From: Treponema sp.
GTDB lineage: Bacteria > Spirochaetota > Spirochaetia > Treponematales > Treponemataceae
DNA: 64,000 nt
Direction: 5' to 3'
Assembly (NCBI GenBank): GCA_017469785.1
Contig: JAFUFU010000041.1
Coordinates: 19,226 to 83,225 of the forward strand
Every line of letters starts with the position of its first letter. Positions within the stretch are counted from its first letter, which is position 1. A program made the position numbers and the translations under genes. Positions 32,865 to 41,807 of this stretch are shown here, piece after piece. Under the pieces are notes generated by a model, which worked only from the letters and a program-made list of their open reading frames with translations, searched no databases and was not told the DNA's origin.

Positions 32865-33572
32865 ATGGAAACAGCCCTTTATCTAATCCCCTGCCCGATG
32901 GGAGTGACTCCCAATGAGCAGGTCTTGCCCTCTTACAATCTTGAAATCGTGAGGAATATCCGGCATTTTATCGTTGAAAGCCGCAAGGCAGCCGTAAGAT
33001 TTTTGATTTCTCTGGACAAAAATTTTCCGATTGATGACTGCACTTTCACCGAGCTCAGCGAGCACACGGACGAAAAAGCCGACCTTTCGAAGCTTCTTCT
33101 TCCGCTGGAAAAAGGCGAGTGCATGGGAGTGATTTCTGACGCGGGCTGTCCTTGCATTGGAGACCCGGGAAGCCGTGCGGTGGAAATCGCTCAAAAAAAG
33201 AATTTGCGAGTCGTCCCCCTTGTCGGCCCCAACTCGATGATTATGGCTCTCATGGCTTCGGGATTTAACGGCCAGAATTTCGCCTTCAACGGCTATCTTC
33301 CGGTCAAGAACGGAGAGCGGGAATCTAAAATCAAACAATTGGAAAACAAAGTCTACAAGGAAAATCAGACCCAGCTTTTTATCGAAACGCCCTACCGCAA
33401 TCAGAAAATGTTTGAGGCGATTCTAAAAACCTGCCGAGCGGAAACAAAGCTCTGCATCGCCAGCGGAATCACCACAGACCAGGAATTCATCAAGACTAAA
33501 ACCATAGCCGCCTGGAAAAAAGAAAAGTCGGAACTATCAAAAATCCCGACCATTTTTCTTCTATATAAATGA
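32865..33572 (+). CDS. RsmI-like SAM-dependent methyltransferase (tetrapyrrole methylase fold)
   Basis: Protein of about 235 residues. YLIPCPMGVTPNEQVLP at the start, GVISDAGCPCIGDPGSRAVE and VVPLVGPNSMIMALMASGFN match the SAM-binding loops of the tetrapyrrole methylase fold, in the RsmI-like group common in Bacteroidetes and spirochaetes. RsmI 2'-O-methylates C1402 of 16S rRNA; this shorter relative may or may not do the same. I chose ATG 32865, which gives the family N-terminus; a longer reading overlaps the GT2 gene out of frame. Confidence 0.85.
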   Translation: METALYLIPCPMGVTPNEQVLPSYNLEIVRNIRHFIVESRKAAVRFLISLDKNFPIDDCTFTELSEHTDEKADLSKLLLPLEKGECMGVISDAGCPCIGDPGSRAVEIAQKKNLRVVPLVGPNSMIMALMASGFNGQNFAFNGYLPVKNGERESKIKQLENKVYKENQTQLFIETPYRNQKMFEAILKTCRAETKLCIASGITTDQEFIKTKTIAAWKKEKSELSKIPTIFLLYK

Positions 33573-33612
33573 TGGTGTGAAGGGCGTAGATTGCAGCAAT
33601 CCAGAAAAATGC

Positions 33613-33737
33613 AAAAAAAACAGGCGGAATCGGGGTTCTGACACAAACTCGCCTGAGCTTTGCTCACTGCGATGTTTGGGGCAGGTTCCCGATGCAAGCA
33701 CTAGCGTTGTCGTGCTTGTTTGGAGCCTGTTTTTTTT
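33613..33737. other. Structured 125-base element, possible bidirectional terminator or RNA
   Basis: Lies between convergent genes. The outer stem is AAAAAACAGGC / GCCTGTTTTTT. Inside are ATCGGG / CCCGAT, CAAACTCGC / GCGATGTTTG (one bulge), GAGC / GCTC and CAAGCAC / GTGCTTG. Both strands end in T runs. It does not fit 4.5S, 6S or tmRNA by motif. Confidence 0.55.
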
Positions 33738-33740
33738 GAT

Positions 33741-36545
33741 TTATTTCAGTAATTCCGCAATGTCCGATCTTCCCCATCTTGCTGCCATTTGAGCCGGTGT
33801 CTCGCCTGAGATATTGCGGGCGCTTTTATCGAGTTTAAGAGCAAGCAGATGCTCAACGATGTCTCTTCCTGCAAATCTTGCCGCATAATGAAGGATTCCG
33901 TCTCCCTGGCGGTCTGCCTTCGTGCTGTTGTATTTTGCGATTGCGTCAAGCAAATCCATGTTCTTCGTTTTAAACACAGTCGTAAGGGCATTTTCTCCGC
34001 TTGCAGTTGATACGTATGGGTCAGCGCCGTACTCCAGAAGGACAAGTGCCAGATTTTTTTCATTTTCTGCCACTGCAAGATTCAAGGCCGTCAAGCCCTG
34101 CCCATTTCGCTGGCTTGCAGGATATCCCATATTCAAAAGCTGGGTAAGCGTTTTTTTACTTGCGTGATGTTTTACGGCAATGTGAACCGGCGTATTTCCG
34201 TCAGAATCCGCAACAGTGGTGTCATTTCCGAGAACAGCCTGAATCACGGAGATATCAGAATTCAGCACGAGGGAGAAAGGTGTATCTCCTGCCGCATCCC
34301 TTGAAAGCGGATTTCCTCCGGTCTTCCGAATCAGATTGATTATTCCGATGTTTCCCGTGAGAGCGGCTTCATGATATGCGTTTCGTCCGGACATTTCCTG
34401 AACCTGAACATTCGCCTTGTACTGGAGAAGCAGGCGCACCATCTCCTCGTTCGAGCTTGAAATCGCATCCATGAGCACAGTACGTCCTGTGGCATCGGTT
34501 GAATTTATGTCAGCTCCGCTGCGAATCAAAAGAACGGCCATATCTTTTTTTGCAGAACGGCAGGCATCGCTAAGGGCTGTCTTTCCGCTGAGGTTCTGCG
34601 CATCAACATCGACGCCAAGGCCGATAAGCGTTTTTGCCGTGTTGAATGCGCTCCACTTCACGGCCGCATGAATCGGCGTATTGCCGAGATTGTCTCGCCC
34701 CAGCTTGTCCTTTGAATCAATCACGAGTCCCTTCGAGACAAGCACATTAATCGTTGACGGAGAATCATCTCCGCCCTTAACGGCAGAATAGGCCGCGCTC
34801 TCACCGTTTCCGTTCTGGGCATCAAGTTTAGCGCCTTTCTGAATCAGAGCAAGAATCGCGTTGTTCAAGTGCCATTCAGCGGCATAATGAAGAGGCGTAT
34901 TTCCGCTTCCGTCAGTGGAGTTCAATGTTTTTGAAGTGATGAGCCAGTCCTGAACCTCGCCGCCACGGGTAAGGGCAAGTCTGAGCGGAGAATTGTTCTG
35001 GGTGTTTGTGGCAAAAATATCTGCGTTTTTCTCAAGAAGCAAGTCACCCGCATCCCGGCGGTTTTTCTGAACCGCGATAAACAAGGCTGAGTCCCCGTTT
35101 TTGTTCCGGGCGTTCACGTCCGAGCCGATTTCCACAAGATAGCGGATGTAATCAATCGGAGCATCCCGTTTAAGGGCGATGTGCAGGGCAGTGTTTCCGC
35201 TTGAGTCTATTGAAGAAGCATTCGTCTTGCTGATAAGCATTTCCAGCATGGCCCGGCTTTCAGAATCAAGGGCTTTTGTAATCGGCGTGTTTCCTTCCAT
35301 GTCTTCTGCATAAATGTCGGCTCCGTTCTGGGCGTAAAAACGAACCTGCTCAGGGTGTTCGGTCTCGATTGCAAGGGCAAGGGGCGTGACACCTTCCTTA
35401 TTTCGTTCATTTACCACGGCACCGTTGCTCACCAAAAGAGAGAGTGTGTTCACGGGAGCGTTGGCCATTGTCGCCACATGCAGGACAGTGTCGCCGTACA
35501 TGTCTTTTTGATTGACGTTCGCCTTGTGCTGGAGAAGAAGAGGATAAAGAGCCTGCTGTGCCACTGACGGAATAATCAGAAGAATCGGTGTCTTTCCGAT
35601 CGAATCCATGGCATTTACGTTGGCACCATGAGAAAGCAGAAGCCTTGCGATATCAACACGTCCATAGCGAACGGCCTCGTGAAGGGCTGTCGCACCGCTG
35701 ATATCCTGTGCACCCAGCAAATCGACTGTTCTGACAGAAGTCTGCTCATTGAGAATATAATCAACCACGCCGGTATGACCGTCAATCGTTGCGATGTGAA
35801 GGGGTGTCTGTCCGTCATTAAAACGGAGAATCATATTATGGGTACGGACAGCATCCTCGAAATATGCATAATCCCCGCGGACCGGACTTGCCCCTGCAAG
35901 CAAAAGCTTTGCCGCGATACGCACTGAAGCCGCATTGTCCGAGCTTTTGAATGCCAAATCAAGGGGGGAAAGGCCATAATTATCACGTACAGAAAGCGGC
36001 ACTCCCACAAAAATACATCGGTCAATAGCCTTCTCATCCCGGGTTTTAACGAAATAATGAACGATTGATTCGCCGTCAACATCGCGAAGCTCTCCGGTTT
36101 GTGACGTAATCATGGCATCATACCATTCAGGCCCCTTCGCAAGGGCAAGCTCGAGAGCCGTATTGTCGGCAGAATCTTTTGCAAAAATATCGCCATGCAC
36201 GATGCCAAGAACTTTTGCCGCGTCAATGGCGTCATTTTTGATTGCAACATGAAGTGGAGTGTCTCCGTCATTGTTGCGCAGTTCCGTGTCAGCACCTTTG
36301 ATGATAAGGAAACTGACCAAATCAGCCTCGTTTACGCGGGCAGCAACATGAAGCGCAGTATCTCCGTTCTCGTCAACAGAATTTATATCGGTTTTCGTCT
36401 TGAAAATTTCCTTTGCCTCGTCATAGCGTCCCTGCATAATCAGCTCTTGAACGCTGTCTGATTTTGCAAGCGTAGAAGTCGCACAGGCAGTAATCAGAAC
36501 TGATACAAAGAAAACTGAAGCCGCTTTTGTGAACAATGTTCTCAT
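33741..36545 (-). CDS. Ankyrin-repeat lipoprotein
   Basis: Protein of about 934 residues with a lipoprotein signal (SVFFVSVLITAC). From residue 45 to the end it is made of about 26 ankyrin repeats of roughly 33 residues with the consensus DxxGxTPLHxAxxxxxxxxxxxLLxxGAxxN. This is far larger than most bacterial ankyrin proteins and is exported, so it is likely a surface or periplasmic scaffold that binds proteins. Partners are unknown. ATG 36545 is chosen because of the lipobox and the GGGAG site; the upstream TTG reading would add six residues. It is a single-gene unit. Confidence 0.9.
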   Translation of the reverse strand: MRTLFTKAASVFFVSVLITACATSTLAKSDSVQELIMQGRYDEAKEIFKTKTDINSVDENGDTALHVAARVNEADLVSFLIIKGADTELRNNDGDTPLHVAIKNDAIDAAKVLGIVHGDIFAKDSADNTALELALAKGPEWYDAMITSQTGELRDVDGESIVHYFVKTRDEKAIDRCIFVGVPLSVRDNYGLSPLDLAFKSSDNAASVRIAAKLLLAGASPVRGDYAYFEDAVRTHNMILRFNDGQTPLHIATIDGHTGVVDYILNEQTSVRTVDLLGAQDISGATALHEAVRYGRVDIARLLLSHGANVNAMDSIGKTPILLIIPSVAQQALYPLLLQHKANVNQKDMYGDTVLHVATMANAPVNTLSLLVSNGAVVNERNKEGVTPLALAIETEHPEQVRFYAQNGADIYAEDMEGNTPITKALDSESRAMLEMLISKTNASSIDSSGNTALHIALKRDAPIDYIRYLVEIGSDVNARNKNGDSALFIAVQKNRRDAGDLLLEKNADIFATNTQNNSPLRLALTRGGEVQDWLITSKTLNSTDGSGNTPLHYAAEWHLNNAILALIQKGAKLDAQNGNGESAAYSAVKGGDDSPSTINVLVSKGLVIDSKDKLGRDNLGNTPIHAAVKWSAFNTAKTLIGLGVDVDAQNLSGKTALSDACRSAKKDMAVLLIRSGADINSTDATGRTVLMDAISSSNEEMVRLLLQYKANVQVQEMSGRNAYHEAALTGNIGIINLIRKTGGNPLSRDAAGDTPFSLVLNSDISVIQAVLGNDTTVADSDGNTPVHIAVKHHASKKTLTQLLNMGYPASQRNGQGLTALNLAVAENEKNLALVLLEYGADPYVSTASGENALTTVFKTKNMDLLDAIAKYNSTKADRQGDGILHYAARFAGRDIVEHLLALKLDKSARNISGETPAQMAARWGRSDIAELLK

Positions 36546-36677
36546 GATTAGATTCTCCCACAAACCAATTTCTCCCTATGAATATCGGAAAAATTGAAAG
36601 GCAAATTAACCATAAAAATCAAAAGTCTGTGGCATTATTCATTGAATTCCTATAAAATATGAAAAGGAGGTTTCACT

Positions 36678-37403
36678 ATGGAACGAACTATTTCAGCAGT
36701 TGAATCTGAAAAATCAAAATTCATTGCAAAAACATACGGTTGGATGGGGCTCGCACTTTTAATCAGCGCGATTTCCGCATTCACTACGTCAATCACCATT
36801 TTTAATGGAGCAGAACTTTCTCCATTCGGAAATTTTCTCTACAAAAACAACATGATGGGCTTCTGGATTCTTGCCATCGCAGAAATTGTCATCGTTATCG
36901 CACTGTCCTCGCAAATCCGAAAAATCTCGCTTCAGACGGCAGTCCTGGGATTCGTGGCCTACTCTGTCATAAACGGAATCACCCTTTCTTCGATTTTCCT
37001 TGTATACCAGATTGAATCAATCGCAATTGCATTCGTGGCAACCAGCGTAATGTTCTTTACCATGGCCTTCTACGGAATTACGACAAAAAAGAATCTCGCC
37101 ACTGCCGGCCGCTATCTCATGATGGCGCTCGTAGGTGTCATCGTCGTTTCGCTGCTTGAATTCGTGATGTCACGACTTCTTAATTTGAACACAGGCATTC
37201 TTGACTTTGTAATCGCAATCGCAACTATCATCATCTTCACCGGCCTTACAGCCTACGATTCCCAGAAAATCATGAAAGTAGCCGCACACTCAAACGGAAG
37301 CGAAGATTATCAGAAAGTCTCGGTTATGGCAGCCCTTGAGCTCTACCTCGACTTCATCAATCTCTTCCTCGCAATTTTAAGAATTTTCGGCCGTCGAAAA
37401 TAA
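36678..37403 (+). CDS. Bax inhibitor-1/YccA family membrane protein
   Basis: Protein of 241 residues with seven hydrophobic segments. FIAKTYGWMGLALLISAISA near the start and the end TGLTAYDSQKIMKVA with LELYLDFINLFLAILRIFG carry the BI-1 hallmarks, including the paired aspartates thought to act as a pH-sensitive latch in BsYetJ. In bacteria such proteins are calcium-leak channels or protease modulators. The start has AAAGGAGG upstream. Confidence 0.94.
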   Translation: MERTISAVESEKSKFIAKTYGWMGLALLISAISAFTTSITIFNGAELSPFGNFLYKNNMMGFWILAIAEIVIVIALSSQIRKISLQTAVLGFVAYSVINGITLSSIFLVYQIESIAIAFVATSVMFFTMAFYGITTKKNLATAGRYLMMALVGVIVVSLLEFVMSRLLNLNTGILDFVIAIATIIIFTGLTAYDSQKIMKVAAHSNGSEDYQKVSVMAALELYLDFINLFLAILRIFGRRK

Positions 37404-37407
37404 ATCC

Positions 37408-37434
37408 AAGGGGCTGTCTAATATGCAGCCCCAT
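37408..37434. terminator. Hairpin between convergent genes
   Basis: GGGGCTG / CAGCCCC with a nine-base loop at 37410-37432. The T-run is weak on both strands, so termination activity is uncertain. Confidence 0.45.
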
Positions 37435-37444
37435 CAATTTCATA

Positions 37445-39235
37445 CTATTCCAGCTTGAAAGCGCCGGTATACAAATCGTAATAACGCCCTTTCTTTTCCA
37501 TGAGGGCGTCGTGATTTCCCCGCTCGATAATCTCGCCTTTTTCAAGGACAAGAATCTCATCCGCATTCCGTACCGTAGAAAGCCTGTGAGCAATGACAAA
37601 GACAGTTCGGCCGCACATCAGGGAATCCATGCCTTTCTGAATGAGCCGCTCCGTTCTGGTGTCGATGGAACTTGTCGCCTCGTCCAGAATCAGGACGGGA
37701 GGATTTGCGACGCTGGCTCTGGCAATGGCAAGAAGCTGCCTCTGTCCTGCGCTCAAGGATGAGCCGTCGCCGGTGATTTCCGTGTCGTAGCCATTACTAA
37801 GATGGCTAATAAAATAATCAGCGTTGGCAAGCTTGGCCGCCGCAATCACTTCTTCCCGCGTGGCATCAAGTTTTCCGTAGCGGATGTTATCAAAAATTGT
37901 TCCCGTAAAGAGATGCGTGTCCTGCAAGACCATGCCCAGAGAACGACGCAATGAGTCTTTTTTTATGGATTTCAGGGGGATTCCGTCGTAAAGTATTTCG
38001 CCGCTCCCCTCTTCGATGTCATAAAATCTCGTAAGCAGGTTCGTTATGGTCGTTTTCCCGCTTCCAGTGGAGCCGACCAGGGCGATTTTTTCTCCCGGCC
38101 GCGCGTGAAGGGAAATATTCCTTAAAACCGGTCGTCCCTCCTTGTATGAGAAAGTCACATTTTTAAGCTGGAAATCTCCTTTCGGATGCTTTCCCAAATC
38201 AATTTTCCCATCATCACTCTCGATTTCCTCGTCTATGGCGGCAAAAATTCTTTCCGCGCCGGCGAGGGCGTTCAGGACCGAGTTGAACTGCTGGCTTACC
38301 TGCGTCAGAGGACGGGAGAAAGAGCGGGTTGACTGCAAAAAACTTGCGATGGTTCCCACATCGGAAAAACCCTTGATGACAAGAAAGGAACCTAGAATCG
38401 CCGTAAGGGCGTACTGGATATGGCTAAGATTGTTCATCATGGGGCCGAGAACGGAAACATAGCTCATAGCGCTTGTACCGGCCTTCCGCAAATCCTCGTT
38501 CAGGGCATCAAATTTTTTCTGTACATCCCCTTCCTTCGTAAAGACCTTGACCACCCTCTGGCCTTCAATCAATTCCTCTATGTAGCCGTTTACCCGGCCG
38601 ATGTTCTCCTGCTGCCGGCGGAAGGCTTTTCCGCTCCGTTTTCCGATTTCCGCTGAAAGAATCATAATCAGGGCGATTGTCAGAATCACCAGAAGGGTAA
38701 GAGGAATTGAAAGCAGGCACATCATGATGAAAATGCCAGTCACCTGAAAGAAAGTTGAGAAAAGCTGGGGAACGCTCATGCTGAACATTTCCCGGAGCGT
38801 ATCGGTGTCGTTGGTGTAAAGCGACATTAGGACGCCGTGCTGGTGGCTGTCATAGTAACGGAGAGGCAGTTTTTCCATATGGTGAAACAAGTCTTTTCTG
38901 AGGGCACAGAGAGTATTTGTAGATATGGAAATCAGAATCCGTTCGGAACCGTAGGAAGCAAGGGCGCCTGTAACATAGACCGCAATCATTGTGACAATGA
39001 GACGCACAAAGCCTGAAAGGTCGGGATTTTTCTTTCCAATCAGGGGCAGAATGTAATCGTTGATGGCAGGCTTTAAAAGATATGCCCCGGCCACCTCTGC
39101 CAGTGCCGAAAGAATCACGAAGAAAAAGACAAAAATCCACAAGGTTTTGAAACGGCCCATGTAGGAGACAAGTCGGAGAATCGTTTTTTTTGTATTCCGG
39201 GGTTTCTGTGTTCCCCTCATTTTTACTGGTGGCAT
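37445..39235 (-). CDS. ABC exporter subunit with canonical Walker B
   Basis: Fused permease-ATPase half-transporter of 596 residues: six membrane segments in residues 25-320, then the ATPase domain. Walker A GSTGSGKTT, Walker B VLILDEATSS with the catalytic glutamate, and H-loop IAHRLSTVRNAD are normal, but the signature is LSAGQ instead of LSGGQ. It starts 26 bases after the partner gene at 39262-41034. Together they form an asymmetric heterodimer of the TM287/288, BmrCD or LmrCD type. The substrate (lipid or drug) is not shown by the sequence. Confidence 0.92.
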   Translation of the reverse strand: MPPVKMRGTQKPRNTKKTILRLVSYMGRFKTLWIFVFFFVILSALAEVAGAYLLKPAINDYILPLIGKKNPDLSGFVRLIVTMIAVYVTGALASYGSERILISISTNTLCALRKDLFHHMEKLPLRYYDSHQHGVLMSLYTNDTDTLREMFSMSVPQLFSTFFQVTGIFIMMCLLSIPLTLLVILTIALIMILSAEIGKRSGKAFRRQQENIGRVNGYIEELIEGQRVVKVFTKEGDVQKKFDALNEDLRKAGTSAMSYVSVLGPMMNNLSHIQYALTAILGSFLVIKGFSDVGTIASFLQSTRSFSRPLTQVSQQFNSVLNALAGAERIFAAIDEEIESDDGKIDLGKHPKGDFQLKNVTFSYKEGRPVLRNISLHARPGEKIALVGSTGSGKTTITNLLTRFYDIEEGSGEILYDGIPLKSIKKDSLRRSLGMVLQDTHLFTGTIFDNIRYGKLDATREEVIAAAKLANADYFISHLSNGYDTEITGDGSSLSAGQRQLLAIARASVANPPVLILDEATSSIDTRTERLIQKGMDSLMCGRTVFVIAHRLSTVRNADEILVLEKGEIIERGNHDALMEKKGRYYDLYTGAFKLE

Positions 39236-39261
39236 AAGTTCCTCTTATCGCTTTTCTGAGC

Positions 39262-41034
39262 TTAGTTTTCTGACATTTGGGATTCGTAGACTTCACGGTA
39301 GATTTGATTTGACTTCATCAGCTCCTCATGCCTTCCGATTCCGTTGATTTTCCCGGCATCCAGGACGATGATGAAATCCGCATCCTGAACCGAGGCGATT
39401 CGCTGAGCTATGATAAGTTTTGTGGTCTCTGGCAGGGAAGAGCGGAGAGCGTTTCGGATTCTCAGGTCTGTCGCCGTATCTACCGCGCTGGTGGAATCAT
39501 CGAGAATCAGGATTTCCGGATTTTTGACCAGTGCGCGGGCAATGCAGAGACGCTGCTTCTGTCCGCCTGAAAGATTCACTCCGCCCTGAGAAAGCTTGGT
39601 GTCATAACCATCGGGAAAAGCCTGAATAAAATTGTGGGCGTCGCTGGCCTTGCAGGCGGCAATCAAATCCTCATCAGTGGCATTTTCATTTCCCCAGCGA
39701 AGATTATCCGCGATGCTTCCTGAAAAGAGAGTGTTTTTTTGAAGCACGAAGCCAATTTTCTCCCGCAGAGACTTTACATCCCACTGCCGCACATCCACTC
39801 CCCCAACCTTCACGGCTCCCTCCGTGACCTCGTAAAGCCGGGGAATGAGCTGAACAAGGGTAGACTTTGAGCTTCCAGTTCCGCCAAGGATTCCCACAGT
39901 GCTTCCTTTCGGAATCGAAAGATTAATGTCACTAAGAACCGAATGCTCCATTTTTTTGTCATAAGAGAAATAAACATGAGAAAACTCGATGTCATTCGGG
40001 GCGTTGAAGTCCGCAGAAGGGGTAGCGACCAACTGCGTGGGCGCGTAGGGGGAGGCTTCCCCCTCCTCATTGCTAATTTCTATCTCTTCATCCAGAATTT
40101 CCATGACCCGGGAAAGGGACGTTCGGCTCAAGATGAACATGACAAAGAGGCGGGAAAGCATCATCAGCGACATGAGAATTTGCGTGACATAGGAGATAAA
40201 ACTGATAAGACCGCCGGTCTCCATGTCCCCGGAGATGACCATATTTCCGCCGAACCAGAGGGCACTCGTGATGCAGCCGTAAATCATAAGCTGCATTACC
40301 GGCATATTCAGTATGACGATTTTTTCAGCCCCCACCTGAGTGCGCTGCAAGTCTTCTGCGATTGAGTCGAATTTTTCGTTCTCGTGCTCCCCGCGGACAA
40401 AGGCTTTCACCACCCGGATTGCGATCAGGTTTTCCTGCACCACCCGGTTCAAATTGTCATACTTTTTGAGCATCTGACGGAAACGGGGATAAACGACGCG
40501 CACAATGGCGATAAGAATGATGGCAAGAAGGGGAATCACTACGAAGAAAATAAGGGCCAGCCGGGCGTTGATTCTTGAGGCCATGATTGTTCCGAAAATC
40601 ATCATAACAGGGGAGCGAACTGCGGTGCGGATAATATTCTGGTACATGTTCTGAAGGTTTGTCACATCAGTGGTAAGGCGGGTGACCAGTGAATCTGTGC
40701 CAAAGTGATCCATGTTCGAGAAAGAAAAATCCTGAACTTTTCCGAAAAGTTTTCGTCTCAGGTTCTTTGAAAAGCCGAAGGCCGCAAGGGAAGAAATCCT
40801 TCCGCACATGGCGCCGCAAAAAAGGGAAAAAGTCGCCATCGCAACCATCAGAAGGCCATGTCTTATCACAAAATCGGAGTCAGCGTTCTTGATTCCCACA
40901 TCGACCAGGCGGGCCATAACAAGGGGAATGGTTGTTTCCATGCCGACTTCACCCAACATAAAAAGCGGAGAAAGGACAGTATAGAGCCAGTAACGTTTTT
41001 CCAATCCTGACGTAATTTTTCTGACAAATGACAT
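39262..41034 (-). CDS. ABC exporter subunit with degenerate Walker B
   Basis: Half-transporter of 590 residues with six N-terminal membrane segments. Its Walker B is ILILDDSTSAVD, aspartate replacing the catalytic glutamate, and Walker A is GGTGSSKST, serine at the usual glycine. Its signature LSGGQ is canonical and would face the good site of the partner. The linker before the ATPase domain contains EEGEASPYAP, encoded by a GC-rich palindrome related to one in the DUF554 gene. It is first in a two-gene minus-strand unit. Confidence 0.92.
   Translation of the reverse strand: MSFVRKITSGLEKRYWLYTVLSPLFMLGEVGMETTIPLVMARLVDVGIKNADSDFVIRHGLLMVAMATFSLFCGAMCGRISSLAAFGFSKNLRRKLFGKVQDFSFSNMDHFGTDSLVTRLTTDVTNLQNMYQNIIRTAVRSPVMMIFGTIMASRINARLALIFFVVIPLLAIILIAIVRVVYPRFRQMLKKYDNLNRVVQENLIAIRVVKAFVRGEHENEKFDSIAEDLQRTQVGAEKIVILNMPVMQLMIYGCITSALWFGGNMVISGDMETGGLISFISYVTQILMSLMMLSRLFVMFILSRTSLSRVMEILDEEIEISNEEGEASPYAPTQLVATPSADFNAPNDIEFSHVYFSYDKKMEHSVLSDINLSIPKGSTVGILGGTGSSKSTLVQLIPRLYEVTEGAVKVGGVDVRQWDVKSLREKIGFVLQKNTLFSGSIADNLRWGNENATDEDLIAACKASDAHNFIQAFPDGYDTKLSQGGVNLSGGQKQRLCIARALVKNPEILILDDSTSAVDTATDLRIRNALRSSLPETTKLIIAQRIASVQDADFIIVLDAGKINGIGRHEELMKSNQIYREVYESQMSEN
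40041..40068. repeat. GC-rich palindrome inserted in frame in an ABC transporter gene
   Basis: AGGGGGA-GGCT-TCCCCCT at 40047-40064, preceded by GGGCGCGT. It encodes EGEASPYA in the linker between the membrane and ATPase domains. Confidence 0.65.
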
Positions 41035-41080
41035 GAGGAAATTGTATCAAAAAGCGCCAAGGAATTCTAATAAAAGACTG

Positions 41081-41731
41081 TTATTTTGAGAGCACCCTGA
41101 AAGATTCCACCGCTTCCTGAGTGAGGAAGACTTTTTCGATACCGAATGAGCGGAGATTTTCGTTCCAGTTTATCGTGATATTGAGGCCTGTTTTTCCAGT
41201 ACGGAAAGTTTTTTTGTCCTTCTCGAAAAGAGAAGTGACCACAGGCTCGAATTTATCGCTGAACTGACGGGCAAAAGAGCCTGCCAGAAAGTTAACGACG
41301 AATTCTTTGAGAACTTCGCTCTGGAAAAAGTTGATTTTATGCTTGGTATCGATGTTCATGCCTGAAAGGGCGCCGAAAAGGAAACTGTCCAGCTTGATGA
41401 ATGCCTTGAGCTCTCCAAAACTGACTTCGTAAAGAAAGTCGTTGTCGGTAATTGTATCGAAAAACTCGTTGATATTAATCTGTTCCAAGGATGAAATAGT
41501 AAGTTTACGGATTTTGGGCTCACCGAATTTTCCACGAAGGTCAAGCTTAAAATGCTTGTAGACGCTTTTGCAGACTCCCCTGACTTCTTCAAGCTGCTCA
41601 GGAGTGAGGAATTCCTTGACTTTGTATGACTTCTTTTCTTTTTTGACGACAGAATCACTCCTATCACCACTTGAGAGCCCCAAAAGTTTATCGACTTCTG
41701 CCTGTGAAAGCGCAACCTGATTGTTTTCCAT
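41081..41731 (-). CDS. FliM-like protein lacking the C-terminal SPOA domain
   Basis: Protein of 216 residues. ALSQAEVDKLLGLSS at residues 7-21 matches the conserved N-terminal peptide of FliM (usually LSQxEIDALL), which binds phospho-CheY. Residues 40-210 resemble the CheC-like middle domain of FliM (FLTPEQLEEVRGVCKSVYKH, a SFGELKAFIKLDSFLFGAL segment, NFLAGSFARQFSDKFEP). The C-terminal FliN-like domain is absent. It is not in a flagellar operon. It may be a stand-alone CheY-P sink or motor modulator; this is inference. It is divergent from the DUF4230 gene. Confidence 0.65.
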   Translation of the reverse strand: MENNQVALSQAEVDKLLGLSSGDRSDSVVKKEKKSYKVKEFLTPEQLEEVRGVCKSVYKHFKLDLRGKFGEPKIRKLTISSLEQININEFFDTITDNDFLYEVSFGELKAFIKLDSFLFGALSGMNIDTKHKINFFQSEVLKEFVVNFLAGSFARQFSDKFEPVVTSLFEKDKKTFRTGKTGLNITINWNENLRSFGIEKVFLTQEAVESFRVLSK

Positions 41732-41807
41732 AGAATATAGTGTATACTAGATTGAAATAAATTTAAAGGAAAAAGTGATAAGTGACCGGGATAATTTGGA
41801 GGTACTT

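Noticed and set aside
33613-33737. Possible SRP (4.5S) RNA
   Set aside because: The element has the right length, and GGCAGGTTCCCGATGCAAGCA is faintly similar, but the conserved GGAA-capped apical loop with its AGCAG side is missing on both strands.
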